Translations under genes and position numbers: made by a program
Notes under the pieces: model-generated
What the model was told of the DNA's origin: nothing
The model's input: the letters and a program-made list of their open reading frames with translations, nothing else
Database searches by the model: none
Assembly: GCA_021792815.1 (NCBI GenBank)
Contig: JAJYTX010000066.1
Span: forward strand, 1-10,181
Source: Pseudomonadota bacterium
GTDB taxonomy: Bacteria; Pseudomonadota; Gammaproteobacteria; Steroidobacterales; Steroidobacteraceae
Length of the DNA stretch: 10,181 nucleotides
Reading direction: 5' to 3'
Part shown: piece by piece, positions 1 through 6,657 of the stretch
Numbering within the stretch: the stretch's first letter is position 1
Layout: each line of letters starts with the position of its first letter

Positions 1-4
1 AGTT

Positions 5-122
5 TGCCTGGCGGCCATAGCGAGCGGGAACCACCCGATCCCTTTCCGAACTCGGAAGTGAAAACGCTCTGCGCCGATGGTAGTGTGCCCTTCGGGCATG
101 CGAGAGTAGGTCACTGCCAGGC
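5..122 (+). rRNA. rrf: 5S ribosomal RNA
   Basis: The ends TGCCTGGCGGCC and CTGCCAGGC pair as the 5S terminal helix. The interior carries classic 5S landmarks: CCGAACTCGGAAGTGAAA, GCGCCGATGGTAGTGTG and GCGAGAGTAGG. The sequence is close to gammaproteobacterial 5S RNA and of the usual length, about 118 nt. Only four bases precede it, so any 23S gene lies outside the window. It is followed at once by an intrinsic terminator, so this should be the last gene of an rRNA operon. Exact mature ends may differ by one or two bases. Confidence 0.96.
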
Positions 123-136
123 TTTCAGATGCAAGA

Positions 137-167
137 CCCCCGGAGCCGCGAGGTTCCGGGGGTTTTT
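137..167 (+). terminator. Rho-independent terminator of the rRNA operon
   Basis: A perfect 8-bp GC-rich stem, CCCCCGGA (137-144) with TCCGGGGG (155-162), encloses a 10-base loop and is followed directly by five T residues (163-167). It lies 15 bases after the 5S gene on the same strand, which fits the end of rRNA transcription and insulates the downstream operon. Confidence 0.92.
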
Positions 168-209
168 GCTTGGTGCCCGCGGCCGGCACCCCGTGAGAGA
201 ATGCCGATC

Positions 210-1193
210 ATGAGCAGCCACTCTCCGGGTGAAGCGCCGGCGGCGCCGCGGGCCGGTGCGGCCCGCCAGTGCGCCGATGCGGTGCTGCTGGTGCGGCCCG
301 CGGGTTTCGCCTACAACCCCGAGACCGCCGCCACGAACGCTTTCCAGCGCCCTCCCGCACCTGTCGATGAAGAACCCGGTCTTGCCGCGTGCGCCGAGTT
401 CGATGCCTTCGCCGCCGCCCTGCGAAGCGAGGGAGTGGCAGTCGCGATCCTGGACGATACTCCGGTGCCGCCCACGCCCGACGCGGTATTTCCGAACAAC
501 TGGGTGAGCTTCCATGAAGACGGCACGATGGTCCTCTACCCGATGCAGGCCGAGAGCCGGCGGCGCGAGCGCCGGCGTCCCGAAGTCATCGAGTGCGTCG
601 AAGCGCTCGGCTACAGCGTGTCGCGGGTGCTCGACCTGACGGGGCACGAGGCCCACGGCCGCTATCTCGAAGGTACCGGGAGCCTGGTTCTCGATCACCG
701 GCGCCGCATCGCATACGCCTGTATTTCTCCGCGCACCGACGCGCGAGTCTTTGCCGAGTGGTCGCGCGAGCTCCGATACCAGCCGGTTGCGTTCCACGCC
801 GCTGACCGCGCCGGCAAGCCGCTCTACCACACCAATGTGCTCCTATGCATCGGCGAGCGGGCAGTCGTCGTCGGTATCGAGGCGATCGCGCCTGCCGATC
901 GTGATCGCGTGCTCGAGAGTCTGGGCGGCAGTGGCCGCGAGATCATCGCGATCGACCAGGGGCAGATCGAGCGCTTCGCGGGCAACATGCTGGAACTGGC
1001 CGCGTGGGACGAGGCGCTCGGCGAGTGCCGCGTACTGGTGATGTCCGAACGCGCCCGGCATGCCTTCTCGGAGGAGGCGTTTGCGCGGCTTGCCGCCTGC
1101 ACCGACACGCCGCTGGTGGTTCCGGTGCCGACCATCGAGCGACTCGGCGGCGGCAGTGTGCGCTGCATGATGGCTGAGGTGTTTGCGCCGTGA
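210..1193 (+). CDS. ctlX: CtlX-type citrulline/arginine hydrolase (amidinotransferase fold)
   Basis: A 327-residue protein of the arginine deiminase/dimethylargininase superfamily, most like citrulline-utilisation hydrolase CtlX. Family members hydrolyse guanidino or ureido groups in the cytosol. Visible motifs are the N-terminal LLVRPAGF segment (27-33), FPNNW (94-98), LEGTGSL (153-159), an active-site His in YHTNV (206-210), GNMLEL (258-263) and the probable nucleophile Cys319 in GGGSVRCM. The spacing of these elements matches the superfamily Cys-His-Glu arrangement. I chose ATG 210 because GAGAGA at 195-200 lies nine bases upstream; an in-frame ATG at 201 sits too close to it. The stop overlaps the plsY start (GTGA), implying co-translation. 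No arginine or proline catabolic genes are nearby, so the substrate is uncertain. Confidence 0.8.
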   Translation: MSSHSPGEAPAAPRAGAARQCADAVLLVRPAGFAYNPETAATNAFQRPPAPVDEEPGLAACAEFDAFAAALRSEGVAVAILDDTPVPPTPDAVFPNNWVSFHEDGTMVLYPMQAESRRRERRRPEVIECVEALGYSVSRVLDLTGHEAHGRYLEGTGSLVLDHRRRIAYACISPRTDARVFAEWSRELRYQPVAFHAADRAGKPLYHTNVLLCIGERAVVVGIEAIAPADRDRVLESLGGSGREIIAIDQGQIERFAGNMLELAAWDEALGECRVLVMSERARHAFSEEAFARLAACTDTPLVVPVPTIERLGGGSVRCMMAEVFAP

Positions 1194-1837
1194 CGGCTCT
1201 GCTCCTCAAGGCCGTGCTCGCCTACCTGTCGGGTTCTGTCATCGGAAGCCTGGTCGTCGGGCGGTTGCGCGGCGGGGTCGACATCCGCGAGCTCGGCAGT
1301 GGCAACGCCGGTGGCACCAACGCACTGCGGACCCAGGGAAAGGCATTCGCGTTCTGGGTGATGCTGATCGATATCGGCAAAGGCTGGTGGGCGGCGGGTC
1401 CTCTGGCGCAGGCCCGCCTGCCCGGTCTCGCCAGCTCGCCGGAGTGGCAGGCGTGGTCGGCGGCGGTGTGCGCCGTCGCGGTGATGCTGGGACACATCTA
1501 CCCGATTTGGTACGGTTTCCGGGGGGGCAAGGGAGTGGCGACCCTGCTGGGGACAGTGCTCGGCGCTGTGCCCAGGCTGCTGCTGCCGGTGCTCACCGTA
1601 TGGCTGCTGACCGCGATGCTCTCGGGCTATGTGGGGCTTGCTTCCATGCTGGCTGCGATCGCGCTGCCTGTGCTGGCCGGCAGGGGGCACGTCCACGGGC
1701 CGCTGCTGCTGTTTGCCGCAGGGGGAGCCCTGCTGATCGTGTTTACCCACCGAGGCAACATCGTGCGCATGCGCGCGGGCACCGAGCCGCGTGCCCGCCG
1801 TTTGTGGCTGTTCGCGCCCCGGGCGAGGTCGTCCTGA
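1190..1837 (+). CDS. plsY: Acyl-phosphate:glycerol-3-phosphate acyltransferase PlsY
   Basis: A 215-residue integral membrane protein. PlsY moves an acyl group from acyl-phosphate to glycerol-3-phosphate, the first committed step of phospholipid synthesis. Family motifs are present in order: SGSVIGSLVVGR in the first membrane helix (14-25), DIRELGSGNAGGTNALR (31-47), DIGKG (61-65), GHIYPIWYGFRGGKGVATLLG (around residues 100-120), and HRGNIVRMRAGTE near the C-terminus. Several hydrophobic stretches between them fit the multi-pass topology. Translation starts at a GTG that overlaps the ctlX stop, and its TGA overlaps the birA ATG. A short Arg-rich tail follows the last motif. Length and motifs indicate a functional enzyme. 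Confidence 0.94.
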   Translation: MTALLLKAVLAYLSGSVIGSLVVGRLRGGVDIRELGSGNAGGTNALRTQGKAFAFWVMLIDIGKGWWAAGPLAQARLPGLASSPEWQAWSAAVCAVAVMLGHIYPIWYGFRGGKGVATLLGTVLGAVPRLLLPVLTVWLLTAMLSGYVGLASMLAAIALPVLAGRGHVHGPLLLFAAGGALLIVFTHRGNIVRMRAGTEPRARRLWLFAPRARSS

Positions 1838-2874
1838 TGGATGCCGGGTCGGATGGCTCGGGAGGCTCGCCTGTCGGCGTGGACAGTCAGCCGCTTGCGG
1901 CTCGGGTATTCGCGTGCCTGGCCGACGGTCGGTTCCACTCCGGTGAAGCGCTCGCAGGCGAGTTGGGCGTCAGTCGCAGCGCGGTCTGGAAGGCGGTGCG
2001 CGCGCTGCGCGAGCTTGGCGTGACGCTGCATGCCGTGCGCAACCGCGGCTACCGTCTGCGCGCTGGGGGCGAGGCGCTCGATGCCGCGCGGATCCGGGAA
2101 GCGTTGCCGCCGTCCGTGCGGCACAGCGTGCGCGGCCTCGAGACGGCGTGGACCGTGGAGTCCACCAACAGTGTGTTGCTGGCAAGGCCGAATCCACCCT
2201 TCGGGGCCTGCGAGGTGTTTCTCGCGGAATATCAGAGTGCCGGCCGGGGCCGGCGGGGCCGCGCCTGGCTGGCGCCGCCCGGCGGTGCGATCTGCCTGTC
2301 GCTCGGCTGGAGTTTCCGCGAGGTGCCGCGGGATCTGGGGGCGCTCGGGCTCGCGATCGGCGTCTGCACGCTGCGCGCGCTGCGCGCGGTCGGTGTGCGG
2401 GCCGGCCGGCTGAAGTGGCCAAACGACATCCTCGTGGAGGGGCGCAAGCTCGGTGGCATCCTGATCGAGCTGCGCGCCGAATCGGCCGGTCCTGCCTGCG
2501 TGGTCATCGGTATCGGACTCAACGTGGCGCTCGGCGAGCCGCTGCTGGCGCAGATCGCGCAGACGGGTGTGCCGGCCACCGACCTCGTCTCCTCGGGCCT
2601 GCCGCAACCCCGGCGCAATGCGCTCGCCGCCGCTCTCATTGGCGAGGTGACAGAAGGATTGAGGCGCTTCGAGAGCGAGGCCATGCGGCCTTTCCTCGAG
2701 GAATGGCGCGCCGCCGATGCCCTGCACGGCCTGCAGATTCAGGTCCACACCGTGTCGGGCCGGGTGAGCGGCTGGGCCAAGGGCATCGACCTGCACGGTG
2801 CCCTGGTGGTGGAAACGCCGCAGGGGATCCAGCGCTTTGTCTCCGGCGAGGTCACCGTCAGGCTCGCGCAGTGA
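1837..2874 (+). CDS. birA: Bifunctional biotin-[acetyl-CoA-carboxylase] ligase / biotin operon repressor BirA
   Basis: A 345-residue protein that makes biotinyl-5'-AMP and transfers biotin to the carboxyl carrier protein of acetyl-CoA carboxylase. It also has the repressor-type DNA-binding domain. Residues 18-75 form a winged helix (HSGEALAGELGVSRSAVWKAV). The ligase domain shows ESTNS (108-112), AGRGRRGRAW (135-144, the adenylate-binding loop), KWPNDI (193-198), GRKLGGILIE (202-211) and VIGIGLNV (223-230). The C-terminal SH3-like domain ends in VSGEVTVRL. ATG 1837 shares bases with the plsY TGA. The N-terminal ten residues are Gly/Ser-rich. The presence of the wing domain suggests biotin-responsive repression, but no target operator is visible here. 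Confidence 0.95.
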   Translation: MDAGSDGSGGSPVGVDSQPLAARVFACLADGRFHSGEALAGELGVSRSAVWKAVRALRELGVTLHAVRNRGYRLRAGGEALDAARIREALPPSVRHSVRGLETAWTVESTNSVLLARPNPPFGACEVFLAEYQSAGRGRRGRAWLAPPGGAICLSLGWSFREVPRDLGALGLAIGVCTLRALRAVGVRAGRLKWPNDILVEGRKLGGILIELRAESAGPACVVIGIGLNVALGEPLLAQIAQTGVPATDLVSSGLPQPRRNALAAALIGEVTEGLRRFESEAMRPFLEEWRAADALHGLQIQVHTVSGRVSGWAKGIDLHGALVVETPQGIQRFVSGEVTVRLAQ

Positions 2875-3644
2875 TTCTGCTGATCGACATCGGCAATACG
2901 CGGGTCAAGTGGGTGTCTGTGGCCGACGGGCGGCTCGGCCGGGTGCGCGCCGCCGGTCACGCGGCCTGGCGCGTCAGGGACTTCGAGCGGGTGTTCGGTG
3001 CCGCCGCGGGTGTCGATCGCGTTTTGGTCTCGAGCGTCGCCTCCCGCAAGATCAACGGCAGGCTGTCGCTCGCCGCCCGTCGCGTGGCCGCGCCATCGCC
3101 GGAATTCGTGGCGACGCCGCGGCGCGCCTGTGGGGTCACGGTCGCGTATCGCGAACCCTGGCGGCTCGGCGTCGACCGGTTCCTCGCGATGGTCGGCGCA
3201 CATGCGCAAGCGGCCCGCTCCACGTGCATCGTCGGCGTGGGTACCGCGATGACGATTGACCTGCTGGACGGTACGGGCCGCCACCGGGGCGGCGCGATCA
3301 TTCCAGCGCCGCCATTGATGGTGTCGAACCTCCTGCAGGGCACGAGCGGTATCCGCGCGCGTGCCCGAGGCGGGCCGGCCGGCCGGGGGGGCGCCCTGTT
3401 CGCGCGCTCGACGCGGGCGGCGGTCGAGCAGGGAGCCCGGTATGCGGCGGCCGCCATGGTGGAGCGGGCCGTGCGCGAGGCGCGCACGCTGCTCGGCCGC
3501 GCGCCGCGGGTCGTTCTGACCGGCGGGGGTGCGCGCGAGGTGCAGGCGCTGATCCGGGTTTCGAACACCCTGATGCCCGATCTCGTGATGCGGGGTCTGG
3601 CGGTATGGGCGGCTCAGGGCCGAGAATCACGCAGCCGGACTTAG
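2871..3644 (+). CDS. coaX: Type III pantothenate kinase CoaX
   Basis: A 257-residue cytosolic ASKHA-fold kinase that phosphorylates pantothenate, the first step of coenzyme A synthesis. It starts with GTG overlapping the birA stop (GTGA). Motifs: the phosphate-binding loop DIGNTRVKW (6-14), Tyr93-Arg94 before the LGVDRFLAM segment (99-107) with the catalytic Asp102, VGTAMTID (123-130) and TGGGA (217-221). The loop usually written GGxIxPGxxxM reads GGAIIPAPPLM here, so the conserved Gly is Ala146. All catalytic residues I can recognise are kept, so I expect activity. The pairing of coaX with birA is a common gammaproteobacterial arrangement. Confidence 0.93.
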   Translation: MILLIDIGNTRVKWVSVADGRLGRVRAAGHAAWRVRDFERVFGAAAGVDRVLVSSVASRKINGRLSLAARRVAAPSPEFVATPRRACGVTVAYREPWRLGVDRFLAMVGAHAQAARSTCIVGVGTAMTIDLLDGTGRHRGGAIIPAPPLMVSNLLQGTSGIRARARGGPAGRGGALFARSTRAAVEQGARYAAAAMVERAVREARTLLGRAPRVVLTGGGAREVQALIRVSNTLMPDLVMRGLAVWAAQGRESRSRT

Positions 3645-3656
3645 AGATTCTCCGTC

Positions 3657-4448
3657 ATGCGTGCCGCCTTCCTCGCGCTGCTGCTCGTCAATCTGATGTA
3701 TCTGGCCTGGGCCGTATGGGTCGATGCGCCCGCGCTTCCGCCGGACACGAGCGCGGTTCTGCCGCGCCTGCGGCTCGTCGCCGAGCCGTCCCTGGGCAGC
3801 CCTCCCGCCGCCCGGCCGCTGTCCACGCCCGACCTGGCCGCTTCCCCGATCGCGCCCCCATCGGCAGTCGCTCCTGCCGCCCAGTGCGTGTCGGTGGGCC
3901 CCTTCAACAACGATGCCGATGTCGCGCGTGCCGCTGCGTTGCTGAGCGCACAGCAGCTTCAGCCCCGCGAGCGCGTGGTGCAGAGCCCGCCGGTGCGCTG
4001 GTACTGGGTCTACCTGCACGAGCCGGGCAGCGCGGCAGGGACAAAGCAGGTGCTGCAACGGCTGAAGCGCGCCGGCATCCAGGGAGCGGCCCCCATGGCG
4101 ATGGCGGGTGAGCAGCGGCTCTCCCTCGGTATGTTCCAGGACCCAAAGCTGGCGAGGCAGCAGCAGCGGCTTGCCCGGGAGAAAGGCTTTCAGCCCGTCC
4201 TCACGGAACGTCTGGTGTCGAAGCCCGCCTACTGGCTCGATGTCTGGGTCGTCGGTGGCACCAATGGCCCGCCGCTGGAGGCGCTGAAGGCGGAAGCGGG
4301 AACCCCGATTGCCTGGCAATCCTGTCCACCCGGCGAGACGCCAGCGGTCCAGCCGAATACCCCGCAGGCGGTCTCGCCGGGGTTGCCCGCGCCGGAGCCC
4401 ACCGTCACGGCCGTTCCCAGCAGTCCCGCAGCCCCCGCCAGTCCCTAG
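3657..4448 (+). CDS. Membrane-anchored SPOR-like domain protein
   Basis: A 263-residue protein with one N-terminal hydrophobic helix (residues 2-22, uncleaved-anchor type) followed by a Pro/Ala-rich linker to about residue 75. Residues 76-150 look like a SPOR domain (CVSVGPFNNDADVARAAALL, later WYWVYL), the fold that binds denuded septal peptidoglycan. A second SPOR-like half-unit begins at LSLGMFQDPKLARQQQ (155-170). A Pro/Ala/Ser-rich tail ends the protein. The gene lies 12 bases after coaX, with only a weak AGAG ribosome site. A SPOR-type gene in this slot between coaX and tRNA-Thr is familiar from Pseudomonas-like genomes. A role at the cell envelope or division site is inferred from the domain; no specific function is known to me. 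Confidence 0.78.
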   Translation: MRAAFLALLLVNLMYLAWAVWVDAPALPPDTSAVLPRLRLVAEPSLGSPPAARPLSTPDLAASPIAPPSAVAPAAQCVSVGPFNNDADVARAAALLSAQQLQPRERVVQSPPVRWYWVYLHEPGSAAGTKQVLQRLKRAGIQGAAPMAMAGEQRLSLGMFQDPKLARQQQRLAREKGFQPVLTERLVSKPAYWLDVWVVGGTNGPPLEALKAEAGTPIAWQSCPPGETPAVQPNTPQAVSPGLPAPEPTVTAVPSSPAAPASP

Positions 4449-4499
4449 CGTGACGCGGGTTCCGGCCGCCTCTTGCGCACCGGGGTGCTTCCAGACCGG

Positions 4500-4505
4500 T
4501 ACAAT
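4500..4505 (+). promoter_or_regulatory. Likely -10 box of the tRNA-Thr promoter
   Basis: TACAAT lies 32 bases before the mature tRNA 5' end and is followed by the GC-rich stretch CTGCGCCCGCCCC. Such GC-rich discriminators are typical of growth-rate-controlled stable-RNA promoters. A candidate -35 (TTGCGC, 4473-4478) is spaced 21 bases away, longer than ideal, so the -35 is uncertain. Confidence 0.5.
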
Positions 4506-4537
4506 CTGCGCCCGCCCCACGCGGACTCCGTCCCGAC

Positions 4538-4612
4538 GCCGGCTTAGCTCAGTGGTAGAGCAGCGGTTTTGTAAACCGTTGGTCGGGGGTTCAAGTCCCT
4601 CAGCCGGCACCA
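4538..4612 (+). tRNA. thrU: tRNA-Thr (anticodon TGT)
   Basis: A full cloverleaf with encoded CCA. The acceptor stem GCCGGCT pairs with AGCCGGC, with discriminator A4609 and CCA at 4610-4612. The D arm contains AGCTCAGTGGTAGAGC. The anticodon stem is GCGGT (4563-4567) with ACCGT (4575-4579), and the anticodon TGT sits at 4570-4572, decoding ACA. The T arm contains GGTTCAAGTCC. It closely resembles E. coli thrU, which in many gammaproteobacteria is the first of a Thr-Tyr-Gly-Thr cluster before tuf. No second tRNA follows here. Confidence 0.97.
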
Positions 4613-4724
4613 TCCGTGTTTCTTCAAGGCGTTGGCCGAATGGGTCATGTCGCGACGGCGCGTCTGCGCGGGGGCGACCAACGGTTCGGAATACCGCTGG
4701 CCAGAGCGGGACAGCGTGAGCATG
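4613..4724. other. Gene-free spacer between tRNA-Thr and fic; likely island boundary
   Basis: No convincing coding region and no T-tract terminator were found. The only notable element is CGACCAACGGTT (4675-4686), an exact inverted copy of 12 bases of the tRNA anticodon/variable region (4574-4585). A tRNA-Tyr gene would normally be expected here in the ancestral order. Confidence 0.5.
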
Positions 4725-4740
4725 CGGCACCGAAGTGCCG
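4725..4740 (-). terminator. Stable hairpin after fic, possible terminator
   Basis: On the minus strand CGGCAC-TTCG-GTGCCG forms a perfect 6-bp stem with a C(UUCG)G tetraloop, six bases after the fic stop codon. There is no U-tract behind it, so it may stabilise the 3' end or assist termination rather than act as a full intrinsic terminator. Confidence 0.4.
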
Positions 4741-4746
4741 AGAATG

Positions 4747-6144
4747 TCATCCTTCCTTCCATTGCTTGAATTCGGACGGCCGCAGCCGAAATCGCGCGAT
4801 GTTCCCTTCGTGCAGCTCTGCAAGCTCTCCGAGGGCGACGCTCGTAAATCGATCGAGGTCTTCACGCGCGACCATGGATTTCGCCAGCCGCGCAAGGGCT
4901 GCCTCGGTTGGCGGAATCTTCTCGCGCACGGCATGGCGCACGACTTCGGCGATCTCGCTGCGATACTTTAGGCGGAAGGCATCGGGTTCCGGAAGCGAGT
5001 CGCGCACGGTCTTGTATCTTTGTACCGATCGCTCATAGGCCCACAGGTAGACATCCTTTAAAAGCTCGGTCCGGTTTAGCTCGTACACGCCAATCAGGCC
5101 ATCGATGTAGACGTTGTCTGGGACATCGACGAACGACAACGGCACCAGATTGCTCTTGATCAGTGGAATGTTCGCCGCGAGCCGCGACGTGCGCTTATTG
5201 ACATCGACGAAAGGTTGCAGATACGGCAGCTGAGCCATGAGGAAAAATGACTGTTCGAAGGGGTCGCGGATCGCCGCGGCCTTGTCCAATAGCAATGTGA
5301 ACAGTTCCTCAATGAGTTGGGGAATGGCTGTGGGCAGGTATGTCGTGCCGCCGATCGCAATCGGCGTAGTGCGGAGTCGCCCTGCGGTGCGGAAATCCTC
5401 AAGTAGGTTGTCGGCGAGGAGTGCGTGTAGATTGGTAATAGTGTAGCGATTGACTCCGATCTCTTCGGCAGACTCCACGAGCAGTTCGATGGCCGCCTTG
5501 TGATTGAGGATCATCTGGGTTTCCTTCGCGTCCTTGCCCTGAGCGGCCTTGCCATGTTCGATGAGCTCACGGGTGTCGAGCAGCGAATAGGTATTGCCCT
5601 CGAGGCGGCTCGACGCCCAGGAGAGATCGACGAGCAGCCGATTGAGGATCTCACGCGCATACGTGCCCGCCGGACGGTGTCCGTCGGGCGTGCGACCTAA
5701 CGCCCGCAGATGTGTCTTCAGGTTTTCGGGGAAGTAGCCGGTCTCGTTCGGCAAGTAGCCTTCCAGGAAGTGACGCTGGTAGCCGATGGGCGCGCGGTCG
5801 GCGATCGGTCTGTGAACGAGAGCCTGGACCTGCCGGCCGGCTGCAGAAATGAGAACAATTGGCGTGAGGGCTGCTGGTTCCGAAGCGCCGCCGGGGTATC
5901 CTGCTTCGACGTCGGCCGCCAGCACAGGGCTGTTGCTGTGTGGAAAGTATCGGCGACCCCGCCGGTTACCCTCGGCTTTGATCGCGCCCGAACGCACCCA
6001 CACATTCAGCCGGCGTTGAAGCGACCGGCGGCTCACGACATCCTTGAGAGCCCCTTGCAGCTCTGCCAAGCTCAAGCCTTGGGAGGTGGCGTCAAGCGCG
6101 TTCGTGACGCGGTCGAGGAGGTCATCGGGAAGCAGTTTTGGCAT
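4747..6144 (-). CDS. Fic family protein with N-terminal winged helix (class II-like, His-less motif)
   Basis: A 465-residue protein if started at the minus-strand ATG ending at 6144. Residues about 4-68 form a winged-helix/HTH segment (LSLAELQGALKDVVSRRSLQRRL). Residues 175-184 (SWASSRLEGN) match the class II inhibitory helix (S/T)xxxE(G/N). A flap-like IGGTTYLP follows near 265-272. The Fic core reads QPFVDVNKRTSR at 310-321, where active AMP transferases have HPFxDGNGRxxR, so the base-forming His is Gln and GNG is VNK, as in Doc-like loops. Fic enzymes transfer AMP or phosphate to protein hydroxyls; activity here is doubtful unless this subfamily uses another residue. The upstream ATG at 6207 is rejected because a promoter and operator repeats lie between the two starts. 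No Shine-Dalgarno is evident. Base composition is lower in GC than the flanks, which suggests acquired DNA. Confidence 0.85.
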   Translation of the reverse strand: MPKLLPDDLLDRVTNALDATSQGLSLAELQGALKDVVSRRSLQRRLNVWVRSGAIKAEGNRRGRRYFPHSNSPVLAADVEAGYPGGASEPAALTPIVLISAAGRQVQALVHRPIADRAPIGYQRHFLEGYLPNETGYFPENLKTHLRALGRTPDGHRPAGTYAREILNRLLVDLSWASSRLEGNTYSLLDTRELIEHGKAAQGKDAKETQMILNHKAAIELLVESAEEIGVNRYTITNLHALLADNLLEDFRTAGRLRTTPIAIGGTTYLPTAIPQLIEELFTLLLDKAAAIRDPFEQSFFLMAQLPYLQPFVDVNKRTSRLAANIPLIKSNLVPLSFVDVPDNVYIDGLIGVYELNRTELLKDVYLWAYERSVQRYKTVRDSLPEPDAFRLKYRSEIAEVVRHAVREKIPPTEAALARLAKSMVAREDLDRFTSVALGELAELHEGNIARFRLRPSEFKQWKEG

Positions 6145-6150
6145 GGGTGG

Positions 6151-6241
6151 TTTGGCGCAAATTAAATTATACGCCAATAAAATACGCTGTTTTAGCCCAT
6201 AAGTCACTATTGCGCCAAATAATTGGCTTTTTTGGCGTATA
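6151..6241. promoter_or_regulatory. AT-rich divergent control region with TTGGCG operator array
   Basis: This intergenic region separates fic (minus) from the jetA remnant (plus). It contains four exact TTGGCG half-sites: plus at 6152-6157, minus at 6177-6172, minus at 6218-6213 and plus at 6232-6237. A fifth, partial TTGGC lies at 6223-6227. Two 10-base sequences each occur in both orientations: TTTGGCGCAA (6151-6160 and, inverted, 6210-6219) and TTGGCGTATA (6232-6241 and, inverted, 6168-6177). GCCAA-ATAA-TTGGC is a compact palindrome at 6214-6227. The pattern suggests a dimeric repressor; the winged helix of the adjacent Fic protein is the obvious candidate, but that is inference. Confidence 0.7.
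6166..6171 (-). promoter_or_regulatory. Probable -10 box of the fic promoter
   Basis: The minus strand reads TATAAT here, a perfect consensus -10, about 22 bases before the chosen fic ATG. A -35 about 17 bases upstream is poor (TAAAAC). The -10 overlaps the operator half-site TTGGCGTATA, so binding there would block transcription. A matching plus-strand TATAGA at 6238-6243 also overlaps a TTGGCGTATA box and could serve the jetA side. Confidence 0.5.
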
Positions 6242-6326
6242 GATCATCATGCGCCCATCGAGTAATCTGCAGTCCGGCATCAGCTCGACACATCAGACGG
6301 GGGCCGACCGAGGAGGCCGAGCCATC

Positions 6327-6657
6327 GTGGAAGCTGAGATTCGAGAGCGTGCCAACGCGTATAAATGCCAGACACCACCACCCGGCCCGGCAACTGCTCG
6401 CTGCACGACGCGCGCCGCTGATTCTGAGCTGTCTGCAGAGTCTCTTCGAGCAGAGCCAGGACGGGGTCGGCTTCGACGCTGGGCTCCGTTCCCTTGCGGA
6501 GATGCTCGCGGACCACGCCAATGCCGGTGAGTTCGAGATCGGCGAAGAGGACTTTGCCGCCCAGGCGCGCAAGGAGCTCCGGAGCTGGATCAAACTCTCG
6601 TTGGTCGTCGAGCGGGAAGGGCGAGTGTACGCGACCGATGCCTTCGAGGAGGCGCTG
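6327..6657 (+). pseudogene. jetA: Wadjet JetA (DUF3375) N-terminal remnant, frameshifted
   Basis: JetA is the kleisin-like subunit of the Wadjet anti-plasmid complex. Its N-terminal winged-helix region is recognisable here: HHHPARQLLAARRAPLILS at 6373-6429, an acidic/aromatic stretch, then ARKELRSWIKLSLVV and a GRVYATDAFEEAL ending near 6657. The original start is probably GTG 6327, ten bases after a perfect AGGAGG (6311-6316). That frame reads VEAEIRERANAYK and then runs out of phase at about 6366, where one extra T (or a loss of two bases) shifts reading into the conserved frame. The rest of JetA, about two thirds, is missing and the sequence passes directly into JetC-like sequence. Assignment rests on recalled family patterns without a search. 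Confidence 0.6.

Noticed and set aside
824..1750. Long minus-strand open frames opposite ctlX, plsY and birA
   Set aside because: They are shadows of high-GC coding strands with no recognisable motifs; the plus-strand genes are unambiguous.
4477..4488. GCAC-CGGG-GTGC hairpin after the SPOR gene as a terminator
   Set aside because: The stem is only four bases and has no T-tract; it sits within the presumed tRNA promoter.
4544..4762. Minus-strand frame of 72 codons ending in WCRLRDLNPRPTVYKTAALPLS
   Set aside because: It is the antisense of tRNA-Thr; this peptide is a well-known false gene call over tRNAs.
6145..6207. Upstream start of Fic adding 21 residues
   Set aside because: The consensus TATAAT -10 and operator half-sites lie inside this stretch, so transcription should start after it. 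The added residues also lack family resemblance.
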